Assembly: GCA_028821635.1 (NCBI GenBank)
Contig: JAPPDO010000130.1
Coordinates: 1-9,321, forward strand
DNA: 9,321 nt
Source of the DNA: Ekhidna sp.
GTDB taxonomy: Bacteria; Bacteroidota; Bacteroidia; Cytophagales; Cyclobacteriaceae
Direction of reading: 5' to 3'
Under the pieces are notes generated by a model. That model was not told the origin of the DNA and did no database searches. It saw only the letters and a list, made by a program, of their open reading frames with translations. Made by a program: the position numbers and the translations under genes. Positions 1 through 8,165 of the stretch are shown here, one piece after another. Within the stretch, counting starts at the first letter, position 1. The number at the start of each line of letters is the position of its first letter.

Positions 1-76
1 TTCCCCCACTCTTGCCATTCTTAATGAAGTCTTTAACATGACATTGGGGACAGTGAGTAATTGGTGTGTGCATCAT
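1..76 (-). CDS. IS1-like transposase, N-terminal fragment (cut by window edge)
   Basis: Read on the minus strand from an ATG at 76 (a second ATG lies at 73), the edge encodes about 25 residues: MMHTPIT, then HCPQC, then a short stretch ending in IKNGKSGG. A CPxC pair followed some ten residues later by a basic NGK and glycines is how the zinc-ribbon N-terminus of IS1-family InsA-type transposases begins; the second CxxC would lie beyond the window. A terminal-repeat-like sequence sits about 20 bp upstream of the start, as expected for a compact IS. The gene reads away from the susC operon. Only a fragment is visible, so another zinc-ribbon protein cannot be excluded. The family call is pattern recognition; the truncation is simply the window border. 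Confidence 0.55.
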   Translation of the reverse strand, partial: MMHTPITHCPQCHVKDFIKNGKSGG

Positions 77-96
77 TCTTTATCGCAAAACTACTT

Positions 97-112
97 CATT
101 TTAGCAATGCCC
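97..112 (-). mobile_element. Putative terminal inverted repeat of the IS1-like element
   Basis: On the minus strand this reads GGGCATTGCTAAAATG. It shares the GGnnnTGCT pattern with the known IS1 terminal repeat (GGTGATGCT...). It lies just upstream of the transposase start, where the left end of an IS1-family element should be. The element would then end at about 111-112, and the native chromosome would begin at about 113. The opposite end and the 8-9 bp target duplication lie outside the window, so the boundary is a proposal. Confidence 0.4.
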
Positions 113-136
113 TATTGATCTTGTTGATTTTTTACG

Positions 137-181
137 GTGATTTGAATTAAATTTACCACGATTTAAAATTATGTGATTTGA
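137..181 (+). repeat. Pair of 9-bp direct repeats upstream of susC
   Basis: GTGATTTGA occurs at 137-145 and again at 173-181, 36 bp apart start to start, in an otherwise AT-rich leader. The second copy ends 9 bp before the promoter-like element. The first copy overlaps an imperfect palindrome at 136-157, with GGT at one end, ACC at the other and AATT near the centre. Such an arrangement could be a regulator site, but short repeats arise easily by chance in AT-rich DNA. Confidence 0.25.
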
Positions 182-189
182 TTGTTTTA

Positions 190-197
190 TAATTTTG
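190..197 (+). promoter_or_regulatory. Bacteroidota-type -7 promoter element for the susC operon
   Basis: TAATTTTG matches the Bacteroidota -7 consensus TAnnTTTG exactly. It lies 34 bp before the ATG at 232, so transcription would start around 202-205. No convincing TTTG -33 box lies about 20 bp upstream; the nearest TTTG (177-180) is too close. No Shine-Dalgarno sequence precedes the start, which is normal in this phylum. The position fits well, but the missing -33 box limits confidence. Confidence 0.4.
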
Positions 198-231
198 AAG
201 AAAATATAAGATTTTTGATCCAAACTTTATA

Positions 232-3200
232 ATGCGTAAATCAATAAAAATTAGCTTAAATTTAACAATACCAATTTCTATGAGAAAAATTCTTTCACTT
301 TTTATTGTGATCATGATTGTCTCGTTGAGCTATCTTGTTGCACAGCAGAGAACCATCAGCGGAACGGTAACAGATGACCAGGGATCCCCCCTTCCGGGAG
401 TAACGGTGGTTGTAGAAGGTACAACTCAAGGTGGTACTACAGATGTAGGCGGGAATTATAGAATGTATGTGGATTCTGAGACTGTGCTTGTATTCTCATA
501 TATTGGCTTCGAAACGCGGCGGATTCCGGTTGGAACCAGAACTGTAATTGATATCACATTGACTACAGATACTCAAAATCTTGAAGAGGTAGTGGTGACG
601 GCTTTTGGCATCGCTCAGGAAAAAAGGGCCTTGGCACATGCTGTACAGGTCGTTGAAGGAACCGAACTTGTTCAGGCTAAAGAAGCGAATCTTGTACAGG
701 CATTAAGCGGGAAAGTGGCGGGTGTTCAGGTAACTCAGCAAGGAGGCTCTGCCGGAGCAGGATCATCTATCCTGATAAGAGGTATTTCTTCTGTCAGTAG
801 AAATAGCCAACCTTTATTCGTTGTAGATGGTATCCCTATCAACAACAGTTTTAGAAGTAGTACCGGAACTGCCACAGGAGTAGATGCTGCTAATAGAGCA
901 ATAGATCTGAACTCCGCAGACATTGAGTCCATGACCGTATTGAAAGGCCCTGCGGCCACCGCACTATATGGCATTCAAGGTACTAATGGTGTAGTGGTAA
1001 TCAAGACTAAAAGTGGAGGCAGATCTGATACCAAGGTGATGGACATCAATTTTTCTTCAAGTTATTCAGTCAATACCATCTTGAATTACTTTCCAAAGCA
1101 AAATATTTATGCACAAGGAGATGATAACATTCACAGTGGTGGTACCACTTTTAGTCATTTTGGGCCTCCGGTATCTACTTTGCGGTTTGATGGATCTGCT
1201 AATAATTCTAAAAATGCCAATGGATTTATTGTAGATATGAATGATCCATCTGCAACGAGCACCAAGCTGTCCGCTTATGACAATCAAAAGGATTTTTACG
1301 AAACCGGATCAACGTTTGAAAACCACGTAAGTATGACCAGCAGTAGTCAAAATGGCAGCTTTTACTTTTCCGCAGGTCATCTTGATCAAAAGGGGATTAT
1401 TCCAAATAATGAGTTTGAAAGGTTTACTACAAAGTTTACGGGTGAAAATAATGTAAGTGAAAACTTGCGAGTAAAGGCTTCAGCTACTTACAGTAATGCC
1501 AAAAGTGTAAAGTTTGGTCGTGGTGATAATTTTTCTGATGTGATCCAGGGTACTTTGAGAGTTCCTATAACTTTCCAAAATTCTGCTGGATTTGTTTTAC
1601 CTAATGGTGAACAACGTAATTGGAGGTATGTGGAAGGATCACCATTTAGCTTTGGACCAGATAATCCGTTTTGGACGATTAATGAGAACCCCTATACAGA
1701 TGAAGTCAACAGACTAATTGGACTTGTTCAACTTGACTACAAAATAAATGACTGGCTGAGTGTAATGTACCGATTAGGCACTGACATTGCAACGGATAAA
1801 CGAAATCAGATTTGGGCCGCCGGTTCTAAAGGAGGGGATAGCAGAGCAACTTCTGGTGTGACAGGTCGTCTCATTGAGGATACTTATATTGATCAGACTC
1901 TTAATTCGGATCTATTCATTACTGCCAACCAGCAATTCGGTGAGGATTTTGATTTCAATGCGATGATTGGACAAAATTATTTCAACCAACAGAGTTCCAG
2001 ACAATATTTCTCCGGAAGGAATTTTGGTAATCCTAGGTTATACAACATAAGTAATACAACAGAGGATTTAGCTGCATTAGATTCTGAAACGGAGAAGAGG
2101 ACAGTGGCCGTTCTCTCCAGATTCAATTTAGGATGGAGAGGGACTCTGTTTGCGGAACTCAACCTAAGAAATGAGTGGTCGTCTACATTGCCTTCTGATG
2201 ACAATTCATTTCTTTATGGTTCTGCCAACTTAGGCTTTGTATTTACAGAAGTGTTTAATGTTAACCCTGATATTTTATCCTTTGGAAAGATTAGAGGTTC
2301 TGTGGCACGAGTTGGTAACGATGCGCCACTGTATGCGTTACAAACATTTTATGTTAATGGTTCGGCATCAACAGATTTTGGCGGCGGGGTAATATTCCCC
2401 ATCAATGGTGTTGGAGGATCTCAGCTACAAAATTCAGCTGGTAACCCAAAACTGAGACCTGAACAAACGGATGCCATTGAACTAGGGGCCGAACTTAGCT
2501 TCTTAAAAGGTAAGATAGGGGTTGATTTCACTTGGTATAAGCAAAACAGTATTGACCAAATCATTGCTGTTGCCCTTCCGGGTTCTACGGGTGCTGCTAG
2601 TAGGTTGATTAACTCAGGAGATATTGAGAATAAAGGAGTTGAAATCCAATTAACAGGTACTCCTATCCAAACAAGCGACTTAAGATGGGACATTCTTCTC
2701 AACTTCACAAGAAACAGGAATGTAGTCAAAGACCTTCCCGTGAATAGAATTGTTTCGGAACTCTATAGTGCCAGATTGAATGCAGTCTTAGAAAAGGATC
2801 GTGCTTATAACGTATTCTACGGAAATGCTTTCGAGAGACATGAAAATGGTCAGATTCTTATTGGAGATGACGGGTTCCCTTCTCTTGACTCAGAACAGCA
2901 GTTTATTGGAGATCCTAACCCTGATTGGTTGATGGGAATTAGAAATTCAGTTGATTATGAAGGTTTCACCCTGTCTTTCCTATGGGATATTCGCATAGGT
3001 GGAGATGTTGCGAATGTAACAGGTCATTGGATGGATGCGCAAGGAGTTGCTGAACATTCTGAAGCAAGAGGTCATTCGGTGATATTTAATGGTGTTACGG
3101 CAGACGGATCTCCAAATACGCAGCAGGTTGTCTTAAATCAGGATTATTACTCATCTTCGGCAGGCAACAGGAACATTGCTGAAAGATGGATTGAAGATGG

Positions 3201-3441
3201 GTCATGGATTAGGCTAAGAGATGTTTCATTATCATATTCTCTGCCAAATAAATTGACAAGCAAAGTAGGACTGGACAATCTAAGTCTAAGTGTGTTCGGA
3301 AGAAATATTTGGTTGATTACCAATTACACCGGGATGGACCCTGAAACCAACTTGGGGAGTCCAAGTAGTCCTGCCGGAGTTGATGGATTTGTAACTCCTA
3401 ATATGAAGAGTTACGGTGTAACCGTAACTGGTAGATTCTAA
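232..3441 (+). CDS. SusC/RagA-family TonB-dependent outer-membrane transporter
   Basis: This is the outer-membrane channel of a SusCD complex, which takes up oligosaccharides or peptides delivered by its SusD lid and is powered by TonB-ExbBD. The order of parts is clear. A signal peptide occupies about residues 17-37 (MRKILSLF... ending LVA). A carboxypeptidase-regulatory-like beta domain spans about 40-113 (RTISGTVTDDQG, PLPGVTV, YIGFE). A TonB box, EEVVVTAFG, lies at 118-126. The plug follows (ALSGKVAGVQV, ILIRGISS, PLFVVDGIPI), then a long beta-barrel ending in the terminal Phe of outer-membrane proteins. The 1069 residues are normal for SusC. The first 16 residues look unlike a signal peptide, so the ATG at 280 is a serious alternative start. 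susD follows after 18 bp. The substrate cannot be told from sequence; in characterised systems RagAB carries peptides and SusCD carries glycans. Confidence 0.96.
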   Translation: MRKSIKISLNLTIPISMRKILSLFIVIMIVSLSYLVAQQRTISGTVTDDQGSPLPGVTVVVEGTTQGGTTDVGGNYRMYVDSETVLVFSYIGFETRRIPVGTRTVIDITLTTDTQNLEEVVVTAFGIAQEKRALAHAVQVVEGTELVQAKEANLVQALSGKVAGVQVTQQGGSAGAGSSILIRGISSVSRNSQPLFVVDGIPINNSFRSSTGTATGVDAANRAIDLNSADIESMTVLKGPAATALYGIQGTNGVVVIKTKSGGRSDTKVMDINFSSSYSVNTILNYFPKQNIYAQGDDNIHSGGTTFSHFGPPVSTLRFDGSANNSKNANGFIVDMNDPSATSTKLSAYDNQKDFYETGSTFENHVSMTSSSQNGSFYFSAGHLDQKGIIPNNEFERFTTKFTGENNVSENLRVKASATYSNAKSVKFGRGDNFSDVIQGTLRVPITFQNSAGFVLPNGEQRNWRYVEGSPFSFGPDNPFWTINENPYTDEVNRLIGLVQLDYKINDWLSVMYRLGTDIATDKRNQIWAAGSKGGDSRATSGVTGRLIEDTYIDQTLNSDLFITANQQFGEDFDFNAMIGQNYFNQQSSRQYFSGRNFGNPRLYNISNTTEDLAALDSETEKRTVAVLSRFNLGWRGTLFAELNLRNEWSSTLPSDDNSFLYGSANLGFVFTEVFNVNPDILSFGKIRGSVARVGNDAPLYALQTFYVNGSASTDFGGGVIFPINGVGGSQLQNSAGNPKLRPEQTDAIELGAELSFLKGKIGVDFTWYKQNSIDQIIAVALPGSTGAASRLINSGDIENKGVEIQLTGTPIQTSDLRWDILLNFTRNRNVVKDLPVNRIVSELYSARLNAVLEKDRAYNVFYGNAFERHENGQILIGDDGFPSLDSEQQFIGDPNPDWLMGIRNSVDYEGFTLSFLWDIRIGGDVANVTGHWMDAQGVAEHSEARGHSVIFNGVTADGSPNTQQVVLNQDYYSSSAGNRNIAERWIEDGSWIRLRDVSLSYSLPNKLTSKVGLDNLSLSVFGRNIWLITNYTGMDPETNLGSPSSPAGVDGFVTPNMKSYGVTVTGRF

Positions 3442-3459
3442 TTCTAAGATTCAATTATT

Positions 3460-4914
3460 ATGATACTAAGAAATATAAATAAAAAAGCTCTTGAGGTATT
3501 GGCACTTGTGATGATTTCATTCTCATGCGATCTTGAAGAAGTCAATGTGAACCCGAATAATGCAGAAACAGCCCCTTTAAGTTTAAGGCTGCCTGTAGCA
3601 CAGGTAAATGCTGTCTTCGGTATTGCGAATACAGCGCAGTTCTCAAGTATTTGGACACAACAACTGACCGGCACATTATCGGATTTCGAAGATGTAACCA
3701 ATTATCGGTTTTTACCCGGTTTTTCTGAATTTACTTGGAGTAGCCGATTGTATGCTGGTGCGATGATTGACCTTAACGGTATTATCACTGAAGCAGATGC
3801 CTCCGGTGCCACGCATATTTCCGGGGTTGCCAGGATAATTATGGCAATGTGCCTTGGCCACCTGGTAGATACTTTCGGAGATGTTCCATATACGCAGGCA
3901 TTTGACCCTGTTCAGTTTCCACAACCCGGATATGATAATGGCAGTGCTTTGTATACTGAAATACAGTCTCTTTTAGATCAGGCTATTTCTGACCTTAATT
4001 CAACAAGTACCTTTTCACCCACAAACTTTGACTTGATTTACCCCCAAAGTTCAGAATCTGAGTGGGTTACAGTTTCAGCTCCTCTTTGGATTAAGACAGC
4101 AAATGCGTTGAGGGCACGATATTATATTCACTTAACTAAGGTGGATGCCACCGATGCTGCTCAAAATGCCCTTACTGCAATAAATGCGGGTGCATTTGTT
4201 TCAAATGATGAGGATGCCAAAGTATCTTTTGGCCCAGAACAAGCAGGTCCATGGTTTGGCTTTTTCTCTAGTACATTCGGTCAAAATAATATTGCACTTT
4301 GTCAGACTTTTGTGGATTTACTAAAGAATAGAGTGGCAGTAGGCGTGGATGATCCGAGAGCTGCTTTCTATTTCAGTAACAAGGTATCAGATGCTGTTAC
4401 TTATGGATCTATTGACAAACCCGCAGGAGTTAATGAAGTAGGGCCTTATCTGAATACCCTGGAAGCACCAACCAACCTCATAACCTATACAGAAGTGAAG
4501 TTCATTGAAGCTGAAGCGCACTTTAGATTAGGTCAGTTCGATGAAGCGGCGAGTGCTTTTAATGAAGCGGTCATATCTTCAATTGTAAAGGTAACCGGTG
4601 ATTCTGATGCGGTCTATGAAGCGGCTTTCGCCAGCGAGGATGCCACTTCGATCCAAACCAATGGATTGGAGAAAATCTTCACTGAAAAGCACATTGCTTT
4701 GTTTCTTGAGCATGAGAATTGGGTGGATTGGAGAAGAAGTATTCCTTCAGGGGCAGCCGGAACAGTAAGCGGTATTCCTTCATTGACACCTTCTGCTAAG
4801 AACGAAACAGGGGGTGCGTATCCAAGAAGATTCCTTTATCCTCAAAGTGAGGTTGCGAATAACTCTAATACACCAAGTGTATCAATTACAGATAAAGTGT
4901 TTTGGGATAATTGA
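3460..4914 (+). CDS. SusD/RagB-family surface lipoprotein (SusD_2-like)
   Basis: This is the substrate-binding lid that pairs with the SusC channel on the cell surface. A lipoprotein signal ends in MISFSC, with the lipidated Cys at residue 23. The acidic DLEE that follows resembles the Bacteroidota surface-export signal. The mature N-terminus VNVNPNNAETAP is typical of the SusD-like group often called SusD_2. Family features continue throughout: the helical TPR-like region, W-rich segments, an EAEAHFRLG helix (residues 349-357 region), WVDWRRS near 425 and the closing RRFLYPQSEVANN. At 484 residues it is full length. It begins 18 bp after susC and its stop lies 21 bp before the next ATG, so the three genes form one operon. 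Ligand type is unknown. Confidence 0.95.
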   Translation: MILRNINKKALEVLALVMISFSCDLEEVNVNPNNAETAPLSLRLPVAQVNAVFGIANTAQFSSIWTQQLTGTLSDFEDVTNYRFLPGFSEFTWSSRLYAGAMIDLNGIITEADASGATHISGVARIIMAMCLGHLVDTFGDVPYTQAFDPVQFPQPGYDNGSALYTEIQSLLDQAISDLNSTSTFSPTNFDLIYPQSSESEWVTVSAPLWIKTANALRARYYIHLTKVDATDAAQNALTAINAGAFVSNDEDAKVSFGPEQAGPWFGFFSSTFGQNNIALCQTFVDLLKNRVAVGVDDPRAAFYFSNKVSDAVTYGSIDKPAGVNEVGPYLNTLEAPTNLITYTEVKFIEAEAHFRLGQFDEAASAFNEAVISSIVKVTGDSDAVYEAAFASEDATSIQTNGLEKIFTEKHIALFLEHENWVDWRRSIPSGAAGTVSGIPSLTPSAKNETGGAYPRRFLYPQSEVANNSNTPSVSITDKVFWDN

Positions 4915-4935
4915 TCATTAAAAAATCTTAATAAT

Positions 4936-5802
4936 ATGAAATTATATAACATAAAATTTTTAATACTATACCTGCTTATTTTAAGTATATCTACTTCTTG
5001 TTTGGAAGAACAAGATGAGGAGTTTAGCATTGTCGGTGCCGTACCAACCATAATTTTATTGAATAAGTCAGAGATACCACTTACAGTAGACATTGGCGGA
5101 TCTTTTGACATTGATTACAGGTTCTTTTCTCCTGAAGTCGTAGTGACAAAGATTTCAATAACTGACACTATTACTAGTGCCACAGGAACAGAAAAGAACT
5201 CAGGTGAAATTTACAGTGAATCAATATCTGATTTTATTACTGATAATTCTTATGAAAGATCTCTTACCTATACTGCGAGTAATGCACAATTGGAAGCAGG
5301 AGATATTATTACTATTACAATAGTTCTTACGGCATCCAATGATTTATCAAATTCGTTGGTAATAACCACTGTTATCCCTGACTGTCCTGAGGTAATAGGG
5401 GGCAGCTATCTGGCCACAACTATAGGAGAGACTCCTTTTGATGGTGCTTATGATAATTCTGCAAGCCCACATCCCGTTACAATAACTGATAATGGAGATG
5501 GAACTTATGATATTTCGGATGTTACCGGAGGGCTTTATGGGGATTTGTATGCAAAAATTTACACCGAGCCGGGAGCGGATGAGGGTAAAGAATGTGATGC
5601 TGTCACTGATTTGCCTGCAACGTTAGTTCGTGACGGATGTACTATTGGTGCTACAGATATACCCGATGATGCCGGATTTGTTTGTTGGTTAGGTTCTAAC
5701 CCTATGCAAGCTAGTGGTATTATTGACGGTAAAGGAGTAATTACCATTTCCTTTTCCAATGTAGCTGAAGACAATGGTACCACTACACTTGTAAGGCAAT
5801 AG
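4936..5802 (+). CDS. Unrecognised surface lipoprotein, third gene of the SusCD operon
   Basis: I do not recognise the family. The 288-residue product has a hydrophobic signal ending in SISTSC, so Cys22 should be lipidated. LEEQDEE follows directly, an acidic stretch like the surface-export signal of Bacteroidota lipoproteins. Two beta-rich parts are visible. Residues about 36-147 are Ig-like, with alternating hydrophobic strands and a PTIILLN start. Residues about 150-288 form a second domain, with NGDGTYDISDVTGG at 186-199 and a GxITISF strand near the end. Beyond the lipid Cys there are four cysteines (150, 220, 235, 250), enough for two disulfides. Position after susD suggests a SusE/SusF-like accessory binding protein, which is inference from context. 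No catalytic motif is apparent. A strong terminator follows, so this is the last gene of the operon. Confidence 0.8.
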   Translation: MKLYNIKFLILYLLILSISTSCLEEQDEEFSIVGAVPTIILLNKSEIPLTVDIGGSFDIDYRFFSPEVVVTKISITDTITSATGTEKNSGEIYSESISDFITDNSYERSLTYTASNAQLEAGDIITITIVLTASNDLSNSLVITTVIPDCPEVIGGSYLATTIGETPFDGAYDNSASPHPVTITDNGDGTYDISDVTGGLYGDLYAKIYTEPGADEGKECDAVTDLPATLVRDGCTIGATDIPDDAGFVCWLGSNPMQASGIIDGKGVITISFSNVAEDNGTTTLVRQ

Positions 5803-5835
5803 GTAAATTGAGGTATAATCTTCATACTAATAGGT

Positions 5836-5870
5836 GGTCGCTTCAGATGATTCCGGAGCGACCCTTTTTT
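5836..5870 (+). terminator. Intrinsic terminator after the SusCD operon
   Basis: GGTCGCTTC pairs with GGAGCGACC to give a 9-bp GC-rich stem (one G-U pair) around a 10-base loop, followed at once by CTTTTTTCTTT. It lies 33 bp after the stop of the third lipoprotein gene and 26 bp before the next start. It therefore separates the uptake operon from the D-amino-acid dehydrogenase. No clear TAnnTTTG promoter is visible between hairpin and start, so downstream expression may depend on read-through or on a promoter I cannot recognise. Confidence 0.8.
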
Positions 5871-5896
5871 CTTTATTTTAATCATCACAGCAATCA

Positions 5897-7153
5897 ATGA
5901 ACAAATCGGATGTCATTGTGATTGGAGGTGGGATAATTGGATTGTCCTGTGCCTACTATCTGACCAAAGAAGGTAAAGCCGTTACAATAATTGACAAAGG
6001 CCCGGCATTTGATGCCTCAAGTCACGCGAATTGCGGTTTGGTAAGCCCTAGTCATGCACTGCCATTAAATAGCCCCCAGTTGTTACTAAAGGCAACGAAA
6101 TGGTTATTTCAAAGTGATTCACCCTTTTACATTAGACCTCAGATCAACCCGCAGTTTGTTACCTGGATGGTTGGTTTTGCACTGAATGTAGCGAAGCAAA
6201 AAGTCATGCACTCGATGCATGGGCGTAATCAATTATTGATGGCTTCCAGAAAGCTATATGATCATTGGTTTGAAGAAGAGCAATTAGAATGCAATTGGTC
6301 AAAGGCAGGAATCATATTTGTTTTTAAACACAAAAAAACTTTCGAAAACTATCAATTAAAAGATGAACAAATTGGCTTATTAGACCCTGCGTTAAAGGCC
6401 CTGCCGTTAACTGGAGATGCCCTTTTTAAAAAAGAACCAGCACTTAATGAAACAGTTCACGGAGGATGGTGGTATGAAATAGATGCCTCACTCAAACCAG
6501 ATGAATTGGTCAGAAGTCTTAAAGTAAGGTTAGGAGAGATGGGGGTTAATTTTTCAAATGAGACAAGTGTGATTGATTTTGATCTGAAGGGAGGAGAGAT
6601 CGATGCTGTTAAAACTAACCGAGGAGATTTTAGAGGAGATTATGTGGTACTGGCCACAGGTGCTTGGTCACCTTTGCTAACGAAAAGACTTAAAATTAAA
6701 CTTCCAATTATTCCCGGAAAAGGCTACAGCCTGACAATGAATAAGCCTGGTATCAGCCCCAGTATGCCATGTATCATGGAAGAAAAGAAGGTAGTAGCTA
6801 CGCCGTGGAATGAAAGTTATCGATTGGGAGGAACCATGGAGTTTGCAGGATATAATGCTACCATGAACCGAGTCAGATTCAGAGCATTAAAAAAGGCCGC
6901 TGAAATTTATTTGAAGAACCCTTATACAGATCATGTAACAGAGGAATGGTTTGGATGGCGTCCAATGACTAACAATGGTTTGCCCGTTATTGATTTTTCT
7001 GATCAATATAAAAATCTTGTTTTTGCATGTGGTCATAGCATGTTGGGATTAAGTATGGCTCCAAGTACAGGAAAGCTGGTTTCTGAAATGATTATTGATA
7101 AGGAGACACATATAAATCCTTCATTTTACAAACTTAGAGGTAATCTCAATTAG
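5897..7153 (+). CDS. DadA-type FAD-dependent D-amino-acid dehydrogenase
   Basis: This enzyme likely oxidises a D-amino acid to the 2-oxo acid and ammonia, passing electrons to the respiratory chain. The N-terminus carries the FAD-binding Rossmann fold: VIVIGGGIIGLS (GxGxxG glycines at 10-15) with Asp33 closing the second strand to hold the FAD ribose. SSHANCGLVSPSHA at about 41-54 matches the DadA SxANAGxxSP region. The C-terminal family block is intact: GWRPMTNNGLPVID (353-366), ACGHSMLG (about 378-384) and the APSTGKL helix. At 418 residues it is full length with no stops. Substrate is uncertain: D-alanine is the DadA precedent, but related Bacteroidota enzymes act on D-hydroxyproline. It starts 26 bp after the terminator. 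The ruined epimerase gene begins 7 bp after its stop, so they were once co-transcribed. Confidence 0.9.
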   Translation: MNKSDVIVIGGGIIGLSCAYYLTKEGKAVTIIDKGPAFDASSHANCGLVSPSHALPLNSPQLLLKATKWLFQSDSPFYIRPQINPQFVTWMVGFALNVAKQKVMHSMHGRNQLLMASRKLYDHWFEEEQLECNWSKAGIIFVFKHKKTFENYQLKDEQIGLLDPALKALPLTGDALFKKEPALNETVHGGWWYEIDASLKPDELVRSLKVRLGEMGVNFSNETSVIDFDLKGGEIDAVKTNRGDFRGDYVVLATGAWSPLLTKRLKIKLPIIPGKGYSLTMNKPGISPSMPCIMEEKKVVATPWNESYRLGGTMEFAGYNATMNRVRFRALKKAAEIYLKNPYTDHVTEEWFGWRPMTNNGLPVIDFSDQYKNLVFACGHSMLGLSMAPSTGKLVSEMIIDKETHINPSFYKLRGNLN

Positions 7154-7160
7154 GTTTATT

Positions 7161-8165
7161 GTGATAACATCTTTGGAGATACGAACCTTTGATTACAGTT
7201 GAAACATCGCTTCAATATAACCCACGACTCCAAGAGGTATTCAGAGAAACTTAATCATAGAAATCGAGCAAGATGGAATCTCAGGCTTTTGAGAAGCAGC
7301 AGAAAGTAAGTATTGCAGCAAATCATTGACTGATATAAACAGGGCTATTGAAAAGAATAGAGAACTTATTAAATTTTACGATGATCAGGAACTTTCTATA
7401 TTTTGGAAGCTCTAAGTCAAAGCTTATTAAATAATTCTTTTGCGCTTTCTGCTGTAGAGGTGGCTATCAATAGCCTTTATGCCAAAAAGGGGAAAGTTTC
7501 ACTGTATCAACTTTGGAATGATGAAGCTAGCAACGAGAGACCTGTATCAAGCTATACCATTGGAATTGATTCCATAGATAAAATGGTTAGTAAGCTTTAG
7601 GAATTTCCCCGGTCTAATTACAAAATCAAATTAGGAACAAATGAGGATGGTGCTATCGTACAAGCCCTCAGAGATGTAACTGATGCAACGTTCAGAATAG
7701 ACACTAAATGTGCAACGAGGCTCTAAAAAATGTCGGAATCAGGAAAGAGTCAGGCGTTGGATTTATTGAGCATCTACTACCGAAAGATGACTGGGAAGTA
7801 ATGAAGGAAATTTATGAAAAATCGCAATTAGATGTGATTGCCGACGAAGGTATAAAAGTTGCATCAGACATTGAATGTTGTATGAGCCATTTTCATAGGA
7901 TAAACTATTAAGTTGATGAAGTGTGGAAGGTTTAACTCCTGTGCGCAGAATGATCAGGAATGCACGTTCGCTTGGAATGAGGGTGATGGTTATATGTATG
8001 ACCGAATTTTCTGTTGGAATCTCTGTAGTTGCTCAGTTATTCCCTTACTTGGATTATGTAGATATGGACGGTGTCCTATTAATAAAGAATGAGGTCGCTA
8101 ACGGACCTATTTTTGAAAGTGGAGAAGTACATGTACGGCAAGGATGTGGCATCAGAATAGGTAAG
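7161..8165 (+). pseudogene. Dipeptide (L-Ala-D/L-Glu) epimerase, enolase superfamily, degraded
   Basis: Intact relatives interconvert L-Ala-D-Glu and L-Ala-L-Glu from murein peptides. Joining frames recovers nearly the whole protein of about 335 residues. It starts ITSLEIRTFD at a GTG at 7161, then QLKHRFNITHDS, IIEIEQDGISGF, SFALSAVEVAINSLY, and the acid/base KIK (7622-7630). Next come FRID, GFIEHLLPKDDW, VIADE, IKLMKCG, GLTPVRR and YVDMDG. The metal- and lysine-bearing positions (KxK, D, E, D, K) are thus still traceable. Damage seen: base losses near 7193 and 7405; gains near 7253, 7906 and 7928; a TGA (7290-7292) replacing the Gly of GFGEA; a TAG (7598-7600); and a small deletion near 7709-7715 that removes the expected Trp after CA. 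FIEQPL has become FIEHLL and VGCMTES has become VICMTEF. Open frames at 7403-7600, 7708-7911 and 7923-8201 are fragments of this gene. The exact 3' end is blurred by the junction with lysA. Confidence 0.9.

Noticed and set aside
735..5897. Minus-strand open frames opposite the susC, susD and lipoprotein genes
   Set aside because: They are antisense shadows of strongly supported plus-strand genes and show no recognisable protein features.
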